64,000 nucleotides of DNA from Rhea pennata (Eukaryota > Chordata > Aves > Rheiformes > Rheidae), in the NCBI RefSeq assembly GCF_028389875.1, contig NC_084664.1, forward strand, positions 39,628,323-39,692,322, given 5' to 3'. The first letter of the stretch is position 1. Each line of letters begins with the position of its first letter. Below, piece after piece: positions 1-14,270 of this stretch. The notes beneath the pieces are model-generated. The model saw nothing but the letters and a program-made list of their open reading frames with translations. It had not been told where the DNA came from and made no database searches. The translations under genes were made by a program, and so were the position numbers.

Positions 1-3000
1 ATCCGACTGTGCCATCACCAGAGGCTGCTGCATAATGCTATGGCCACAACTGAGAGTTTTGTGCTTGCATGAAAAGCAAAATGTGCTCAGACAAAATTAA
101 GGAAGAAAAACCTTTTTTTTTTTTTTATTGCTGTTGTGTGTGCTCTGTGTGGTTTCAGTGGCACAAGAACTATTGACAAGACTCAGAAGTGATGTTGCAA
201 GAGGCTTTGCATGTAGCAAACTTAATACTATTAGTCAAAAGGATTAGACTAAAGCCTAAAGTATTTAGGACTGAAAAATAGGACTGCAAGGTGTGCACTG
301 GACATTATTTCTCCTATGGGGCATTTATATTAACTGCAACTTTACTCAGTGTGCATCTTTTTCCATGTTCTGGTTTCAGAGAAAGCGGATTTTTTATTTT
401 TTTTCTTTCTAGACTTTGTCTTAGTTTAGTTTTTGAGGGTCAACCTACTACAGCATTTTAAATTTCATTTTTAAAATGTTCGTTCTGCTCACTACACATA
501 TAAGCCTATGGATAATTTTGCCTTTAGGAGGAGGCAGCATGCAGAGGGCAGGACACACTGGACAATTCTGCTGTTGTCTTGGTGTTACAGAAGTAAAAAA
601 ATCCCATGCCTTAACTGATTTCAGGGGAACAAGATGTACAGTAATTTAGAAACCTCAGTTCTATGTAATATATCATTTTTGTAAGAAAATAACATTTGAC
701 ACACAATCAGCAACCAATTTAAGTGAGAACTAAACTAGAGACCATAGATCTGTGTTACACTGTGAACTTCAAGTAGACAAAAAAGCATGGTCAGTTTATA
801 CATTCATCTATCTTGCTTAACACTGTTTACTCCCTCTAATGACTTGCATTCAGTCAATCAATTTGTCTCAAGCACAGCTTGTGGCTGGAGGCTGTTTTGG
901 ACTTATTCAGGCATCCTGGAACATTTTACAGATAAATGGAGTCAACTGACCCTATAGCATATGATATCACAAATGATGTTACCAACATTTTCTCAGTGGA
1001 AGCAACGGGGGAGGCAAAAGCCCGCTCGCTCTTTGGAGGTTGATAGCGACATTGCTGAGGAGTATGAGAAGGAAAGCGAACTTGGAAATATTCGCGCTGG
1101 CTCCTCATTACACTGACCCCGTGTCACGCCGCGGGGCAAGGTGCTGGGAAAGTTACTGCGAGCCCGGGGTTCCCCTGAATTCGGGCAGGGACGTGGTGTG
1201 CAGTGTGCCTGGTCGCACCATGCAGAGGGCATCGCACTGAGGGTAATGCAAAGAGACGCCTTTCGACGGGAGCGTGACTCAATATGCTGTGGCAGATGCT
1301 AGCACCTAGGCCATGGGATAGCTGGGTGCAGAGCTGAACTGGCAATGCAAAGAAAAAAAAGGGGGGGGGGGCAAATTTGAACCAAAAAGAGGGGACTTAC
1401 TTACTCAAAGCAAGAGCTGGGAGCTTACTAGAATGAGCTCTATTTTTAAAAATAAAATCTTAGTCAGAGTAAGGGAAAAGAGTATATTTAGAGCCAGCAA
1501 AACAACCTGACTTTCCTGGCTCTATATGTACACTATTTTGCCAGGCTCCAGCTAAAACCACCCAGTTCTTCCCCTCAGAAACAAACAACCCTGTTTGCTC
1601 CCAAAACTTAAAAAAAAGCTTAATTTGCTTTAAGCTGCTAAAAAAACTTCCTGTATCTTGGTTGGGCATTGTGTGCCAAGCTGCAGTGTGCTGAGAAATG
1701 AAAAAGTGCTTTGTAATGGAAAAGCCAGTTCTTTCCTCGCTACGTGGTGCCACCGTAATAAAAATGAAAGTTGCAGCCCTTCCTGCCTCAAAGAGGCCAG
1801 AGGGAACAGGGGATTAATTTAAAGGGTTCAGCATCAGGATTGCTGTGATGAAAACGGTGCTCTCCGACCATTGCCCACTCAGCAAACACCGGCTGTCCCG
1901 CGTGTTCGGTAATTCGGTGAGCTGCTTGATGGAAAGAGAAAGCTGCATAAAGCCGCTCGCTGTTAGTGCGTGGGAGGTTAATGAAGTTCATTTAACAGAC
2001 CAGTGGTGCAAACCCGCTATCAGATGGCTTGCGCAGATCCCAGATGGCTTGAGCAAAGTTGGAACTTAAACAGGTACCCTGCATTTTGCCATGTGATTAA
2101 TAAAGTATCGAGACGCTTACAGTGCTTCTGCAGCCGGATTAACGATGGTCCATAACTACGTGCTATGACCAGGAAGGAGCACATATTAGCACTGAGGACC
2201 TCCAAGTCCAACCTCTATTTAAACTATTTGAATTGTTTTTCTCACATCGGGGGAGTGCTGGGGAATTTCAGGTGCTGCCTGAGATTGCTGCACGGCTTTG
2301 TGGATGAACCAGGAGTCATGCTGAGCGTGAAGTGCTCCTCCTCCTCCCCTTCCAAGGCAGGTGGGAGCAACATCTGGCTGCCACAAGGAGTGACCCCGAC
2401 TGGCCTCCCGCTGCATCGCCTGCTGCACTGCCCATGGAGAAACCCAAAAGCAGACCATTTGGAGGGGGCGACCTGTCCCACTGTGACTGAGTGGTACCAA
2501 AATGCAGAGCAAACCCACGTTTCACGAGTCTTTTATGTTGAGCCTACGACTAAATCCGTAAGGCTATTGTGTATCCCATTGCCTGCCGACTGATGCTCTG
2601 CACTGCCTAACCCAAGTAGCGGCCTTTATCTGTGAATACACCCAACGGTGTTTTTGTTTGCTTGCAAAATTATTAATGCTAGCACAACCTTCGAGTCTGT
2701 AGCATGGTTTCTTCTGCTGTTGGCCACGCCACGCAGATACACCTACAGTCCTCCACCAAAACCCAGGATGGCCACACTACTGGCTGCCTGGCCAGAGAGG
2801 AGCTACAGAGTACAGCTATCACTGCTGTCCCTTGGCAGGTGGCTCTTTGCAGCCCATCTGGCGTGGGTAGGTCATGTAGCTCTTGGAGGAAAGGAAGGGA
2901 TGAAGCGTCTCATTGCTCTTCCAGGAGCAAACTCCAGGGAGGGATGTGCAGGAGCAGGCACTGATCCTAGGTGCAGTCACACATGTGCCGGGGGACTGCC

Positions 3001-4924
3001 AGCAGTTTCACAGGAGCATCTTGTATCTCCTCCTCATGTCCCATGACTACAGTTACCACAAGCCCCTGTGAAGCCCTGCTGGCTCCTCCTACTCCTCGGG
3101 AAGTGACACCTCACACCAGTGCTCACATGCATCCCAGCAAGAGCTATCCCGGACGAACATGTGCACTGTCACGAGGAGGGTGCTGCAGACACAGAAATGC
3201 AGGTAAGATAGCATTATCTGTAAACAACACATTGCTTTTACTGCCCAAAACACAGCATTTTAATTAAGATACTACATTTCACTCATGTCTGGTGTTTACA
3301 CAAGCCGGTGATTCAATGTCAGGCAAATCCTGCATAATCTTTTTGGTAAAGTGGAGTTAAAATAGCAGCCCAGAGCAATTCACCTTCATCTTCTTGCTCC
3401 GGGCAGTGGCTGGTTTTATGGGCAATAAAGAGCCAATGACAGTTTCAACTTAATCAGTTCATTTACCCTTTCAGGAGAAATGCCTAGAAATCAGCCACGA
3501 TTCTATGCATCTTCAGAACAGGGTGACTCAGTAAAGTCGTGTCTTCAAGGTGATTCTCTAATCATCTCTCTTTCATAGGTATCAAGAATGATAGCATATG
3601 GCATCTATGAAAGAGGATATTTAAAGTTACGAAGGTTAGCGTTAATCTTTTAGAAGGGTATAAAAGGATGCCTCAGCAAAGCTCCATGGAGGTCATTCAG
3701 AGGACTTCTACCAGTGTTACCTAAATAAGAGTTAACTGAGCTTTTTCATTTGCTTTTGATATTTGTTTCCTTCAAGTTCCCTGCCTTAGATATCTTGATC
3801 TTTCCTATGTTTTCTCTGTGCCTAGTGACTGAGCAAAATTAGCAATTTGGGATTTTAGGGGGGAGTAGGAGGGAGTATGTTATGAAGACAGCTTCAGATT
3901 GTGCTTTTCTATGCATCTTAACCTTTCCTCTCCAGAATAAAATCCTTTCCTCTTCAGAATAAAAATCTAATCCATGAAGATAGCAAAGTTGTCTGTGTGT
4001 GACCCTGCATTTTGAAGTAAAAAATGTGAACATCAGGAGGAAAGGAAGAAACAAAGATTCAAAATAAATTAGCCTGCACTCATTCACTAATCTTTTTGGA
4101 AGTGAGGTCAGGACGATACAAGGAAAATTATTCTGTCTGTCTTGTACAAATGTTTAAGGGCACCTTAGCATCTTTTGATGAGATACTTAGAGCTTGCTCG
4201 AAGTCTTACTCAGCTGCTGCTTTCCAGCAAAACAATGTGTGCTGATATGGACAAGATTGGTAAAGCAGGGGTAATCCAGCCAACCATGTAGGAAAAAAGA
4301 TTTAAATGAAGCCATTTTACATCTCTGAAGATAGTTCATGACTAGAATGCAAGTGCCTTTCTACAGCATTTTAACAGGAGCAATATATTGTGCATATATC
4401 GCATGCCACCCTAATCAGCAGGGGAAGCATTTGTCACTTGTTTCAAATTTGCTTTCTTGGATTGCAGGCACATTTGCTAAGTAACTAATAACTTGCTAAA
4501 TAACTGATAACATTTTGGGCAAAGGAAAGAAAAAGAATCCTTTAAAAACCTAAAACAACCTCAGACAGCCAAGTAGGCTGGAGAAACCTTTGGATAACCT
4601 ACTACAATCTCGTTGCATCTGCAGTTGTGGCAGGTGGTGGATCCCTGTCTGGTTGGATTTTCAGCTTAAGGCCCAAGAGTCTCATGAACCACAGGAATTC
4701 TGCATGTGGACGTCTTCTAAGATAAGTCTACAAAAGAAGTGCTTAATAAGGTCTTAAATCCCTACTGAGGACAGCCCTTTGCAGAAGTACAATTTAGAGC
4801 AGGACTGGATGCTATATAGGAATGTTAAAAAGGACTGTGACAGTTCTCTAAATCACTGCTTGTGCTCTCAAGGACATTTGCATGAGACAGGGTAAGTTAA
4901 CCCTGGTGCAACACTGTCTCTACA
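1..4924. other. Intergenic sequence, no gene seen
   Basis: This region lies downstream of TBC1D5. There is moderate CpG content around 1090-1280, and several short overlapping open frames (the longest at 2165-2593, plus strand) have no recognisable domain or splice structure. No RNA gene was identified. Confidence 0.6.
1353..1371. repeat. A8-G11 homopolymer pair
   Basis: Eight A are followed by eleven G. It is a low-complexity tract in the downstream intergenic region. Confidence 0.9.
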
Positions 4925-5070
4925 TCATAGAATCATAGTATCAGTAGGGTTGGAAGGGACCTCTGGAGATCATCTAGTCCAACAGCCCTGCAGGGTCACC
5001 TAGAGCATGTCAAACAAGGTTGTATCCAGATTGGCTTTGAATATCTCCAGAGAAGGAGACTCTACTGCTT
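4925..5070 (-). mobile_element. CR1 LINE 3'-end fragment
   Basis: The plus strand starts catagaatcatag and continues with ggttggaagggacctctgg, then agatcatctagtccaac and, further on, gaatatctccagagaagg. This is the reverse complement of the avian CR1 3' UTR, which ends in copies of ATTCTATG. The element is therefore on the minus strand, with its 3' tail at 4925. It is only about 145 bases long, the severe 5' truncation usual for CR1. The sequence past 5070 no longer follows the CR1 consensus as I know it. Confidence 0.93.
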
Positions 5071-8000
5071 CCAGCTGTGGATGTTGCTTACTTGCTGCAA
5101 GGCTGGGAGGTCTCTGGACCCTGCTCTCTTGGCCTGTACAGGCACATCCCACAGCCCCAGGGGAAGCCAAAGAAACCAGACTGCCCTGATAGACAATCAC
5201 TAACTTGAGTGGGGCCACAGGGGAAAGACATCCAAGGCAACCAGAAGTGTATCTCCAACAACCTGCTCAATTTCACACGTGGAGAAAAAAAAGGTTAAAA
5301 CCAGAAAGTATGGATCTAGCCAGTTATGATGGCAACCTCTGAAAGGGATTAAAGGAGAAAAGAGCAATGTTTCTACTCTCCCCACAGATGCGGCAAAGGC
5401 GGGTCAAGAGCTGGTGAGCAGCTGCAGCATCCACAGGTTCTGCCTAGCAGATCAGCAGCACTACTTCACACAGTTACAGCCTTTGGCTAATTTTTGCTGT
5501 TAGGCTAATACCTTTACATGCCATCTACTATGTAGGCTGTGGCATGACATTATCACTGCATTTTTTCCAATTTGGTGTATGTGGGTGAAACCTGTTTATC
5601 TTCCAGGTAGAATTTTTGTGGTTGAAATCTCTTAGCAGCCACCAGACAGCATCTGACTAATGACCATTTTTTAAGCCCAGAATTTCTAGGGAGGCACCAG
5701 CGCACCTGGAAGCATAGGCAGATGGACCTGCAAAAAGCAGCACGCCAGATTTTGACAGTGAGACGTCAGACTCCATGTGAGCTAACCTTGCTTGTCAGAG
5801 ACATTTGGCTATGGATGGCTTCATCTCCCACCTTTAACTCGTGCAGGAGTAGACCACAGGTTTGGGATCGGCCTCCTCCCTCGTCCCAGTGGTGGGTAGG
5901 GGACATGCTGGGTGCTCAGGGCTGTGGTCCTCCTCCCCACCTCTAGCAAGACAACAATTTATGTCAACATCACCCCTTCGCTGCTGCACTGCGGGGATGT
6001 ATTTCAGGGACAGAGGGGAAAGGAAAGCTTTACCCATGCCTGTCTGTTGAATGGGGAGTGCCAGCATTTTGACAATGCCTCTCTGGAAAGCAGTTCCCAA
6101 AATAAAAACCTTTTAAAGGAGCGTGGCAAAACACCAGCAGAAGAAAAGAAGAAGAAAAAGCCCATCTCCAGCTTCTCATTAACCTGCCTCTGACTGCCTT
6201 CATCGTGCCAACTTTATCTTTTACACGTGTTTGATCAGCGGGGAGCACAGATGCTGCACCCATGGGCGAGCCGGCTGACACTGGTGGCACCCTGTCGTGT
6301 TGCCCTTGATGTGGCGAGGGGGACTCCCGGCCAGTGTGGGCGCAGAGGTGGGTCGCCACACGTCTACTGGAAGGACTGTTTCCACCTCGCCTGGTTCTGC
6401 CTGACTCCAGAGCATGACAACTAAGAGACTGTAAAAGCTTCTACCTTTAGCTGAAAGTCAGAACAGAGTTACCAGATGTAAAGCATGAAACACTGGGTGG
6501 ATTCTGACCATTAGGGGAAATTTGAAATGTGATCGCACTTCTGCATTTCTGTTGTTAAACTGAATTTTTGTTGTTAACAATTGTTCTCTGTGTAGGTCTT
6601 TTCCCCATCCACTGATAACACATGCTAACTTTTAAACAGCACTTAAGGTTGGACTCGACCAGCCCCAGCAACAGGGATCAGCCTACCCATAATTTGTATT
6701 TTCCATCTCACGCCCGTGTTCTGGCTGCTGGGTCCATGCTGCCTTCTCAAGGCAACCGGCCGCAGGGACTGCCCGACCATGTCCCGGGTTTAGCAGCTGC
6801 CCCTTGCTTTTTGCAAAAATAGAGCTGCATTGATGCCAATTGCTAGTACAAGTCATCGCCAGCCTTGGCTGTTTATAGCTTTTTTCCACTGGAACAAAGC
6901 TGTAGACAGAAAGCCAGAAAGAGTTTGTTGAATAAGAGGATTAAAGACCATGTCTGCCTATGTGGCCAGACAACTTTATCTGGAAGAAACATTATGGGGG
7001 AAACGAAAAGTCATAGGATGACTTTGATTAATTCAATGTTAAGAACAGAAAAGTTTCAGCATACCTTAAGCCCCACAAGACTGAATATGACCAGTTGTTG
7101 GTGTAGTTTCTTAATCCAGAATTCAGTTATGCAAGGCGCTTAGACTCAAACCAAGATTAAACTTGCAGCAAAGGCATTTTTACAGAAAAAAGGAGCTGCT
7201 GTGGGGTTCATAAACCTGCATCAGCATGCACAGGCTGCAGTGCTGCTCCCGGGCTCCAGCCAGGCCTGTGCGTTTCATCGGCATCGCCTGGAGCACCCTG
7301 CTCCTGGACCTTTTCCTCCTGAAAAGCCCATGAGTTTCGGTGCAGAGTGCACAGAGGTAACACACAGACCACACGGCAATGTATCAGCGATCTAACACGC
7401 CTGCTGTGTGTTCCTCACCTCCAGTAAGCTCTAATGTCTAGCCAGAATAACTGAAAGAGTCAGCTATCAAAATCATCCCGGGCAATAACCTCGTAGGTAG
7501 CTAGAGGTCAAACCACATCTACAGGCCCTGGATCACTCTTTTTCAAAATTCAATTTAGAGGAAGCAGTTCAGAAAAGTGAACCAAAAAAAAAAAAAAAAA
7601 AAAAAAAAAATCAGTGTCCTCAGCTTGACATCTTACTAGTGGTTTGCCTGTCCCCTCCCCACAAATTCCTGCTTTTCTCTTCTCAGACAATTTTCTTGTG
7701 ATAGAAAACACTAGTAATTTCTGCTAAGCAAACCGTGCATTTTGGAGCGTAGCCACCCTAACGACCTCCTGGATTACGATTTATTGCCTTGCTAATTGCA
7801 GCAAGGAAATGAAGGATATGCGGGGAGCGAATGGGGGGGGACAGGTCCCCCTGCGCCCGCACGTTCCCTAGCCCAGAGCCATCGAGCCCAGCGCAGAGGT
7901 GAGGTGCTTTGATAATGTTAATGGAACAAAACTGTTTCTGCCTTTGCACATCGCTTTGTAAAACGGTCTCTAAATCTCAGAGTGACACAGCAACGAAAGG

Positions 8001-11000
8001 AGCCTGCAAAGTCTTAGCCAGAAACTTCACAGGTCTAATTCCACCGCTGCTGTATCTTCTCAGTGCTGAATGCAAGATGTTTGCAAGTGTCTGTGGTCAG
8101 ACCTTTCTGCAAAAGTTGCTCCCTTATATTACAAGCAATCACTTATCTTCAGTCATGTGCTGCTGAGTAACCAGAGACCCATCTGCCAACCACTTCCATA
8201 AAGGACAGTCTGCCCAAAGAGAGTCTTCTTTTCCCATGAGAAAGTACTAAGAGAACATATTCCTCTACACAGAACAACAAAAAAACCTCAAGCAGAGCAT
8301 TCCTGGCTATTTTCCTGCTGCTAGCTCTTCCACATTTTCTCCAGTGATGTAAACAACATCGAATCAAACCTAATTCATGATGAGCCTAATTTTACTACCT
8401 TAGCAATGGTTGTCTTTGGCTGTACAGCTGCTGGCAGCCTCTAAAGAGATCTACAGAGTGACTCTGTGCGAGTCTTGCTCTGCATGGCATCTGCTCCTTG
8501 TGACACCTGATGTTTGGAAGAAAAAGGCAATTAAAGCTCCGCCATGAGAGCAAAACCTCAAAGAGTCCGTCAGAAAACAGCATCTCCTTGCACTTCCACT
8601 TTGCAGAGAGATGAGACCTTGTGCCACCTATCCGTTCTCCAGGCTGTTTCATTTGGAAAAAACTCTAGGAACAACTGACTCCCCCTGGACTCCCCAGACA
8701 GTTATGCTAGTGCTTTACGCGAAGAACAGCCGCTTCATGATGTTGTAGCGTGCTGTGTCCTTACAAAAGAATTGAGATCGCAGGAAATTTACCTGGACAA
8801 TTTTTAGCACTGCAAAAATGCCCATTCCTCCCTTCCTTTCTATTTACTAAATACTCTAAAGATATCTCAGTGAGTCTGGTTGCGTGGCAATGCGACATTT
8901 GTGTTGTTAGTGCCTTTCCACTGATTACTCTTCCCTATAACTGCCCCAGTTCACAATAACTTCCCAGGGCTCAAGTCTTGTGCTGATGGTCTGGTTTGCA
9001 TAAAAGGCTGGGTGCAGTAAAGTAGAATCAATCTGCACCACAGCTGGCTCCAGCCACTGCTGTTATCCTATTTTCACCAGGGCTTACAAAGTTGAAGCAA
9101 AATGGTCCCCTTTCAGAGTTGTTAGGGCGCCCACTGTGAAGATGCAATGATGTCAGTATCAAATAATTAAGTTATAATATAATAACTGTGAGTTTGTGCT
9201 CCATTAAGTGAGCTCCTGCTGATTGATTAATGAGCAAACAAAAACTCACATCCCATTAATATTATTACTGTTACATTAAATGTAAAAAAGAAAACTCCAA
9301 GTGCTCAGCAGTAACTACTTCGGAGTTTTTTTCTGAAACACAAGGAGAAACATGAATTATCCTGTTGCTGCATTTTGAAAAGACTTATTTTTTTTTCTTT
9401 TCAGAAGGGTAGAGAATTAGGTAACAAATCAGGTTCACTGGTTTGCTGTTGCCTCTGGCAACATTCAAATCCCTTCTTGCAAAGACAGCGATAGCTTTCC
9501 CCTTCCTGCAGCAACACTGCAATGATGGTCTCTCAGAGGCTCGGAAATACACAGTTCCTTGGGTTATGCAACATTAGCAATTTGAGGAGAGTCTGAAGGA
9601 AATATCCTTATTTGTATGATACACAAGATTTATTGGTGGTATTGATACAATTGCAACCTTTGGGCAGAACAAAGCCCAGCCCCAAATTTACCTTTCTGTG
9701 TTTTTCCTGCAAAGGTGGTGACTGAGCGTGGTATCTGCTAGCGAAGACTCGGGTGAGATGCAGCCACCGTGAGGGGACCTATAGATCACAGCTGTCCCAA
9801 GTAGCCAGGACCTGAAGTCACACAGAGCTTCTAAATCATGACTACAGCTTTGAAAATAAAGCCAGCACAGTTCAGAGATTAATTTGAGGTTTAGGCTTCC
9901 CATGAATGATGGCATTCGCAGCACAGCCAAGCAAGTGACAGCCTTTCTGCTCGTGCCGTTATCCCTGGCACGGTCTGCACAGAGGCGGTAGAGCTTTGCT
10001 TCTATTATTTTCCCCAGATGGTATAAAAGAAAAAGAAAAACAGAATGTGAAGTTTACAGCTCAGTGCCCTTATTTCTGGAGGTCTGTTAGCTGAAATGGA
10101 TCTTCTAACAAAATATTTATATGCTCTTAGAAGCTTTTTAATGAAAAGGAATAAGCGCTATTTATGTTTTCGCTGGTTATATTTGAGAATCCTGGTCAAC
10201 ATAAATTATTCAACATACAGAATTTATTATCAAACTATAAACATATTGAGAAATCTTTCCTAGAGAAACAAACATTGTTCCCAACTACCACAACGTGAAT
10301 AAGCCTAGTTTCAAGATTTCGTACGCTATTAAGGAACTGAAACTCTCTACATAAACAACACGAACTACCTACTATTTAAACGAACAGTAACCAGCAGCAA
10401 CGGTCTGGGTGTACCCTTGTTTACTCCAACCAGCATGCTGTGCCTTACAGGAAATACCGAAAGATAACAGGCGAGGTGACATCTCCCCACTTCCTGAAGG
10501 ACACACTTGTCAGTGCATCATCAAGGACACTCTCAGCAGGTGATGTTTTCTCTGCTAAAAGTATCCCGATCTGTTTTATTTATAATACTATCTAAACGCC
10601 GAAGGCTTCATACACAATGCAATTGGGCGTTCTGTAAGAAACGCAGCAATAACAACAGGAACAAAAAGAAATGGGGAAAACAGCAAGTTAGGTGTCATTC
10701 CATTTTTATCATTCGTAGCAGCGAAACAGGCTTCCTGGGGTGAGGCAATCTTTAGGAGATGCTCTTGGGCTACGCTCTGGGACTCAGTGCTCTGCTGCAA
10801 GGACAATTCGAGCAACCCTGGTAGCAAGATCCTTCTCCACCACAGAGGTGCCGTCCTGTTCCTCCCCAAGAGATGTGAAAATCAGATGCAACAAAATAGT
10901 ATCTGGAGCCTGTGATGTCTTTTCAATGAGAAGGAAGTAGTGAAGTCCATTAGGGATGTGGCTGCTTAAGGTGCTCAGATAGGAAGGAACAGGCAGCAGT

Positions 11001-14000
11001 TTAAAACACTGAGATTGGTGGGTAAAGACCACTGTAAGTGATAGGGCTGATGTTGCCAGGCCCCCAGCTGTAGGTTCTTTAGCACATCCTGAAAAAAACT
11101 TGCTGTATCAACCTCACGCTGAGGGAGCTGCTTTTTCAAAGTAGCCTGAGGAGTAGCCCCCTCTATGATTATGATGAGTGTAAAATACTATGATGCTAAC
11201 GTCTTATTTAATGCCAGATAAACATTGTGAGCTGCTTGTTTGTTGTTTTAGTGAAGGTTTTTCATTACATACAAAGGGATTGAGTTAAAATTTAGCAACT
11301 GCCAAAATGTCTCAGACCAGCTGGGAATAGGTTGGTTTGTGATCTCAGACAGGTTACCCTTGTCTGAACACCCTGCTCTGCTGCATAGCGGCTTGCTTAT
11401 GCTCTCCAAAGAGGCCCTCTGTTAAAGTTAGACCTTTCCAAACTACAGCAGATTATATAAAGACATCCCATATGTTAGAGTTCATAGGTATTCTTTCTCA
11501 GATTTTCTAAAAAGAGATATCCTGGTTTCCAGATTCAAATACCCAGTGTTATTTGTTCAGGGGCTCTTCAGAAATGACTGCAAGGAAATAGGTGTGAATG
11601 CTCTCTGGAGCCCATGCTTTCTACCCATGGTTTACAACTCCGATTTTTTTTGCAGAGAACTTCCGGTCCAGCAAAAGAAATGAACCATTGAATTCAAATG
11701 AAGTTTAGTACTTTAATATTCACCCCAGTTTAGTACTTTTCTGTAAAAATAAAATTCACCCCAAACTAATAAACACATATGCACAAAAATACTTCTTCCT
11801 TTTTGCAGAATAGGCTGGATTGCAAAGGTCTGGAGCTGTGCTTTGTTGTGGCTTTTTGACAGACTCTGAAGGAAAGAAACTGCTTTAAATTCTTTCATTT
11901 CCTCATACTGCAGAGAGATTGCACTACATGATATTTCTAAATTGGCACATAACAGAGAATGATGTATCCAAAACCCTTTTCTGTCTGTACTGGGTTATTC
12001 CTTAATTAAGGCATAAAGCTAGTCCAGCCTTTATTGTTAAAAACCGCAAAGCTAACCAAGAGCATGAATTGCTTTTGCAGTCATTGGCAAACAACAGGCA
12101 CTGTCTGTATTTTCTACATTATCACATGTAGGCAAGCAATAATTCAGAAGTTATGCATCTATCAGTCAATGTTTCCATGCCCAGAGTGTTATTGCAGTCA
12201 CAGAGCAATTTGTCAGGGTAGAAACACTGTTTGAATGTAGGAAACATAGACTCATCCAATTACTTCTGTCGCGTGTACTTATTTGACACAGGCTGTTCAA
12301 TATGGACAATCACAGGAATGAGTATTAGGTATGCTCTCAGCATCCAAACCACAGCAGCCTTTTTGCAGTGCTTATATACGAGTCAAACAAGTATGTGACA
12401 GTAAGCATATATCTACAGTACCTTTAAATTTACCTCCACAGTAAGCTCATTTTCTTTCATTTCTTAGCTTAAACTCCTCAGAAGTGCCACAACCAATAAA
12501 GCCACTCTAGCTGTCAGTCTGAGGTATAACAGGATCTCCCCATTACCTTAGAAGCAGAGGATATCATTTTTCATGCATTTGTTATGCAGTGGTAGGGAAG
12601 AGCTATAATTATACTTTCTACAGGTTAGGATATGATATACACAACAGCAAAAACAAGAATTTTGTCAAAGCTGCCAGCACCATTTTCAGAAGCAGCAACA
12701 AGCTTCATCTATTTAGCCCAAATATCCATTCCAGTTGTATTTAAGCATAGACCACCGTTAGATGCCAACTGATGGGAGTTACAAAAGCACCGCTCTAATT
12801 TTTCAACACCTTCTGTTTCAGAAAACTTGCTCCGTGGTGATTCTTTGGCCACAGGAGCCCTGTGATACAGCACTGAACTGACCCCGGTCAGCATCCCACC
12901 CACAAGACCACCCCTCCTGGGGCCAACCAACCCAAAGGAGAACCAGCTCCTACCCTTGCTCTGTGAATCACAGCCTCCCTAGTCCCAGCTCATCTAAGGA
13001 AGGCAAGCAGCATGGCTGCACATCCAAAGTGAGTCAGAAAAGGCCACATTTCGCCTTGTGCTGAGGCAATTTCGTGATAACTATGGGCCAGTGTCTATCT
13101 GCCCAGCTGAATCCCCTCGCCAGCCTGTGCTTCTTGCACTACCCAAACCAAGAGCCGCGCACAGATCCGGCCTCTTCTGCTGAGTTTAATGGCCACTATG
13201 AATTTAGTGCAGGTGAAGCAGCATCCGTGAAGCAGAACACGGATAATACAGCACAGTTTCTGACGTTCCTCTTCTGTTAGACTGGTAATCCTAAAGTAAT
13301 GGTAGTTTTCCTGTCCTCCTTTCCCTTCCTGAGCAGTCCAAGGAAAAATGAGGATGTGCTGGCAGATCCATCGCAGTGAACAACTCTTGAAAGGACAGTG
13401 CTATGAAGCTGCTATTCCCTAAATACCACTATATTAAACCCTAACGTGACTCCAAAAAAATTTGTTATTGGCGTGTATTTATATTTATTCTTTGAGCTGT
13501 TTGGAAACTTATTTTGAGGTAACTGGACTCAACAGCCTTTACATTAGTCTCATGCCCTCTCTCTCTCTTATCCCAATATGGTTAGTATCTCTTTTATCTC
13601 CTGGGTCTTTTCTTTGAATGAAGCCACCTTCAGGCTTTAGCTGAGAAGGGAGATCACAGAGTCACAAGACACTACAGAAGGTTTTTTTTTTAAAAAAATA
13701 AAAAAGAAGTACTTTTGCAAAACAGAAAATGTGTTCTAGTTAATAACTGTTCCTAATATTAATCTGCCTAGTCAATATTGCACGAGCATTTTCAAAGAAA
13801 TCTCTCAGCCACTTTGATTAAGTGATATGAAATGTGAAATAAGTCTTGCAGGAGAACTCTAGCTGCAGCATTAATTAAGGTGCTAAACCTGGGGCTCTGT
13901 AACAACAGTCTAATCAGCTGTTAGTTTCTCACCTAAACTCTTTTCTACTGATGAAAAAAAAAATGCAAAAGTCAATAGCAAATAAAAACTCGTGCTAAAT

Positions 14001-14040
14001 CCTTCCCCTTTCTCAAACATTGTGTCTCAAGAGCTTTGCT
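5071..14040. other. Intergenic sequence, no gene seen
   Basis: This is mostly unique-looking, mildly AT-rich DNA with a 27-base A run (7584-7610). A block near 9160-9310 has several TAAT-type sites (gattgattaatgag, cccattaatatt) and might be a conserved non-coding element, but this cannot be shown without alignment. A 12-bp palindrome ccttaattaagg lies at 12000-12011. No coding gene or RNA gene could be supported. Confidence 0.6.
7584..7610. repeat. Poly(A) tract, 27 A
   Basis: This is an uninterrupted run of 27 A. No retroposed gene or SINE body is evident upstream on the plus strand, and I see no clear target-site duplication, so it is probably a simple homopolymer. Confidence 0.95.
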
Positions 14041-14270
14041 CGCTGGAGGCAGCCCGGATTCAGCCTGCTTTTGCCCATTTCCAGGCTGCCGGGCAGCGGC
14101 CACGGGCCCCCAGAGGGGTCCGGCGCCGCCCGCCGCCCCGCTGCGGGGTTTCGTCCCCAGTCGCGCTGCCGGTGCGGAGCAGCTGAGCAGCCGCCCCGTA
14201 TTTCGTTGCCGCCTGCAGCCCCCTTCACGTCCGCGGGGGGCTCAACATCATGCCGCCCGTAGAGGCCAGA
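14041..14270. promoter_or_regulatory. Orphan CpG-rich island
   Basis: About 26 CpG dinucleotides occur within about 225 bases of strongly GC-rich sequence, whereas the flanking kilobases are AT-rich and CpG-poor. Short overlapping open frames here are a by-product of composition and show no known domain. No recognised gene starts nearby, and the TBC1D5 3' end lies 6-8 kb away. It could be the promoter of an unannotated non-coding RNA, an enhancer-like orphan island, or a GC-biased patch. No TATA box or clear initiator was identified. Confidence 0.5.

Noticed and set aside
2165..2593. 142-codon plus-strand open frame in the intergenic region
   Set aside because: There are no recognisable domain, overlapping frames on the other strand of similar length, and no splice or promoter context. 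The length is explained by a locally GC-richer composition.
7584..7610. Poly(A) tract as the tail of a processed pseudogene
   Set aside because: The sequence upstream has no gene-like frame, no AATAAA in a suitable place and no visible target-site duplication.
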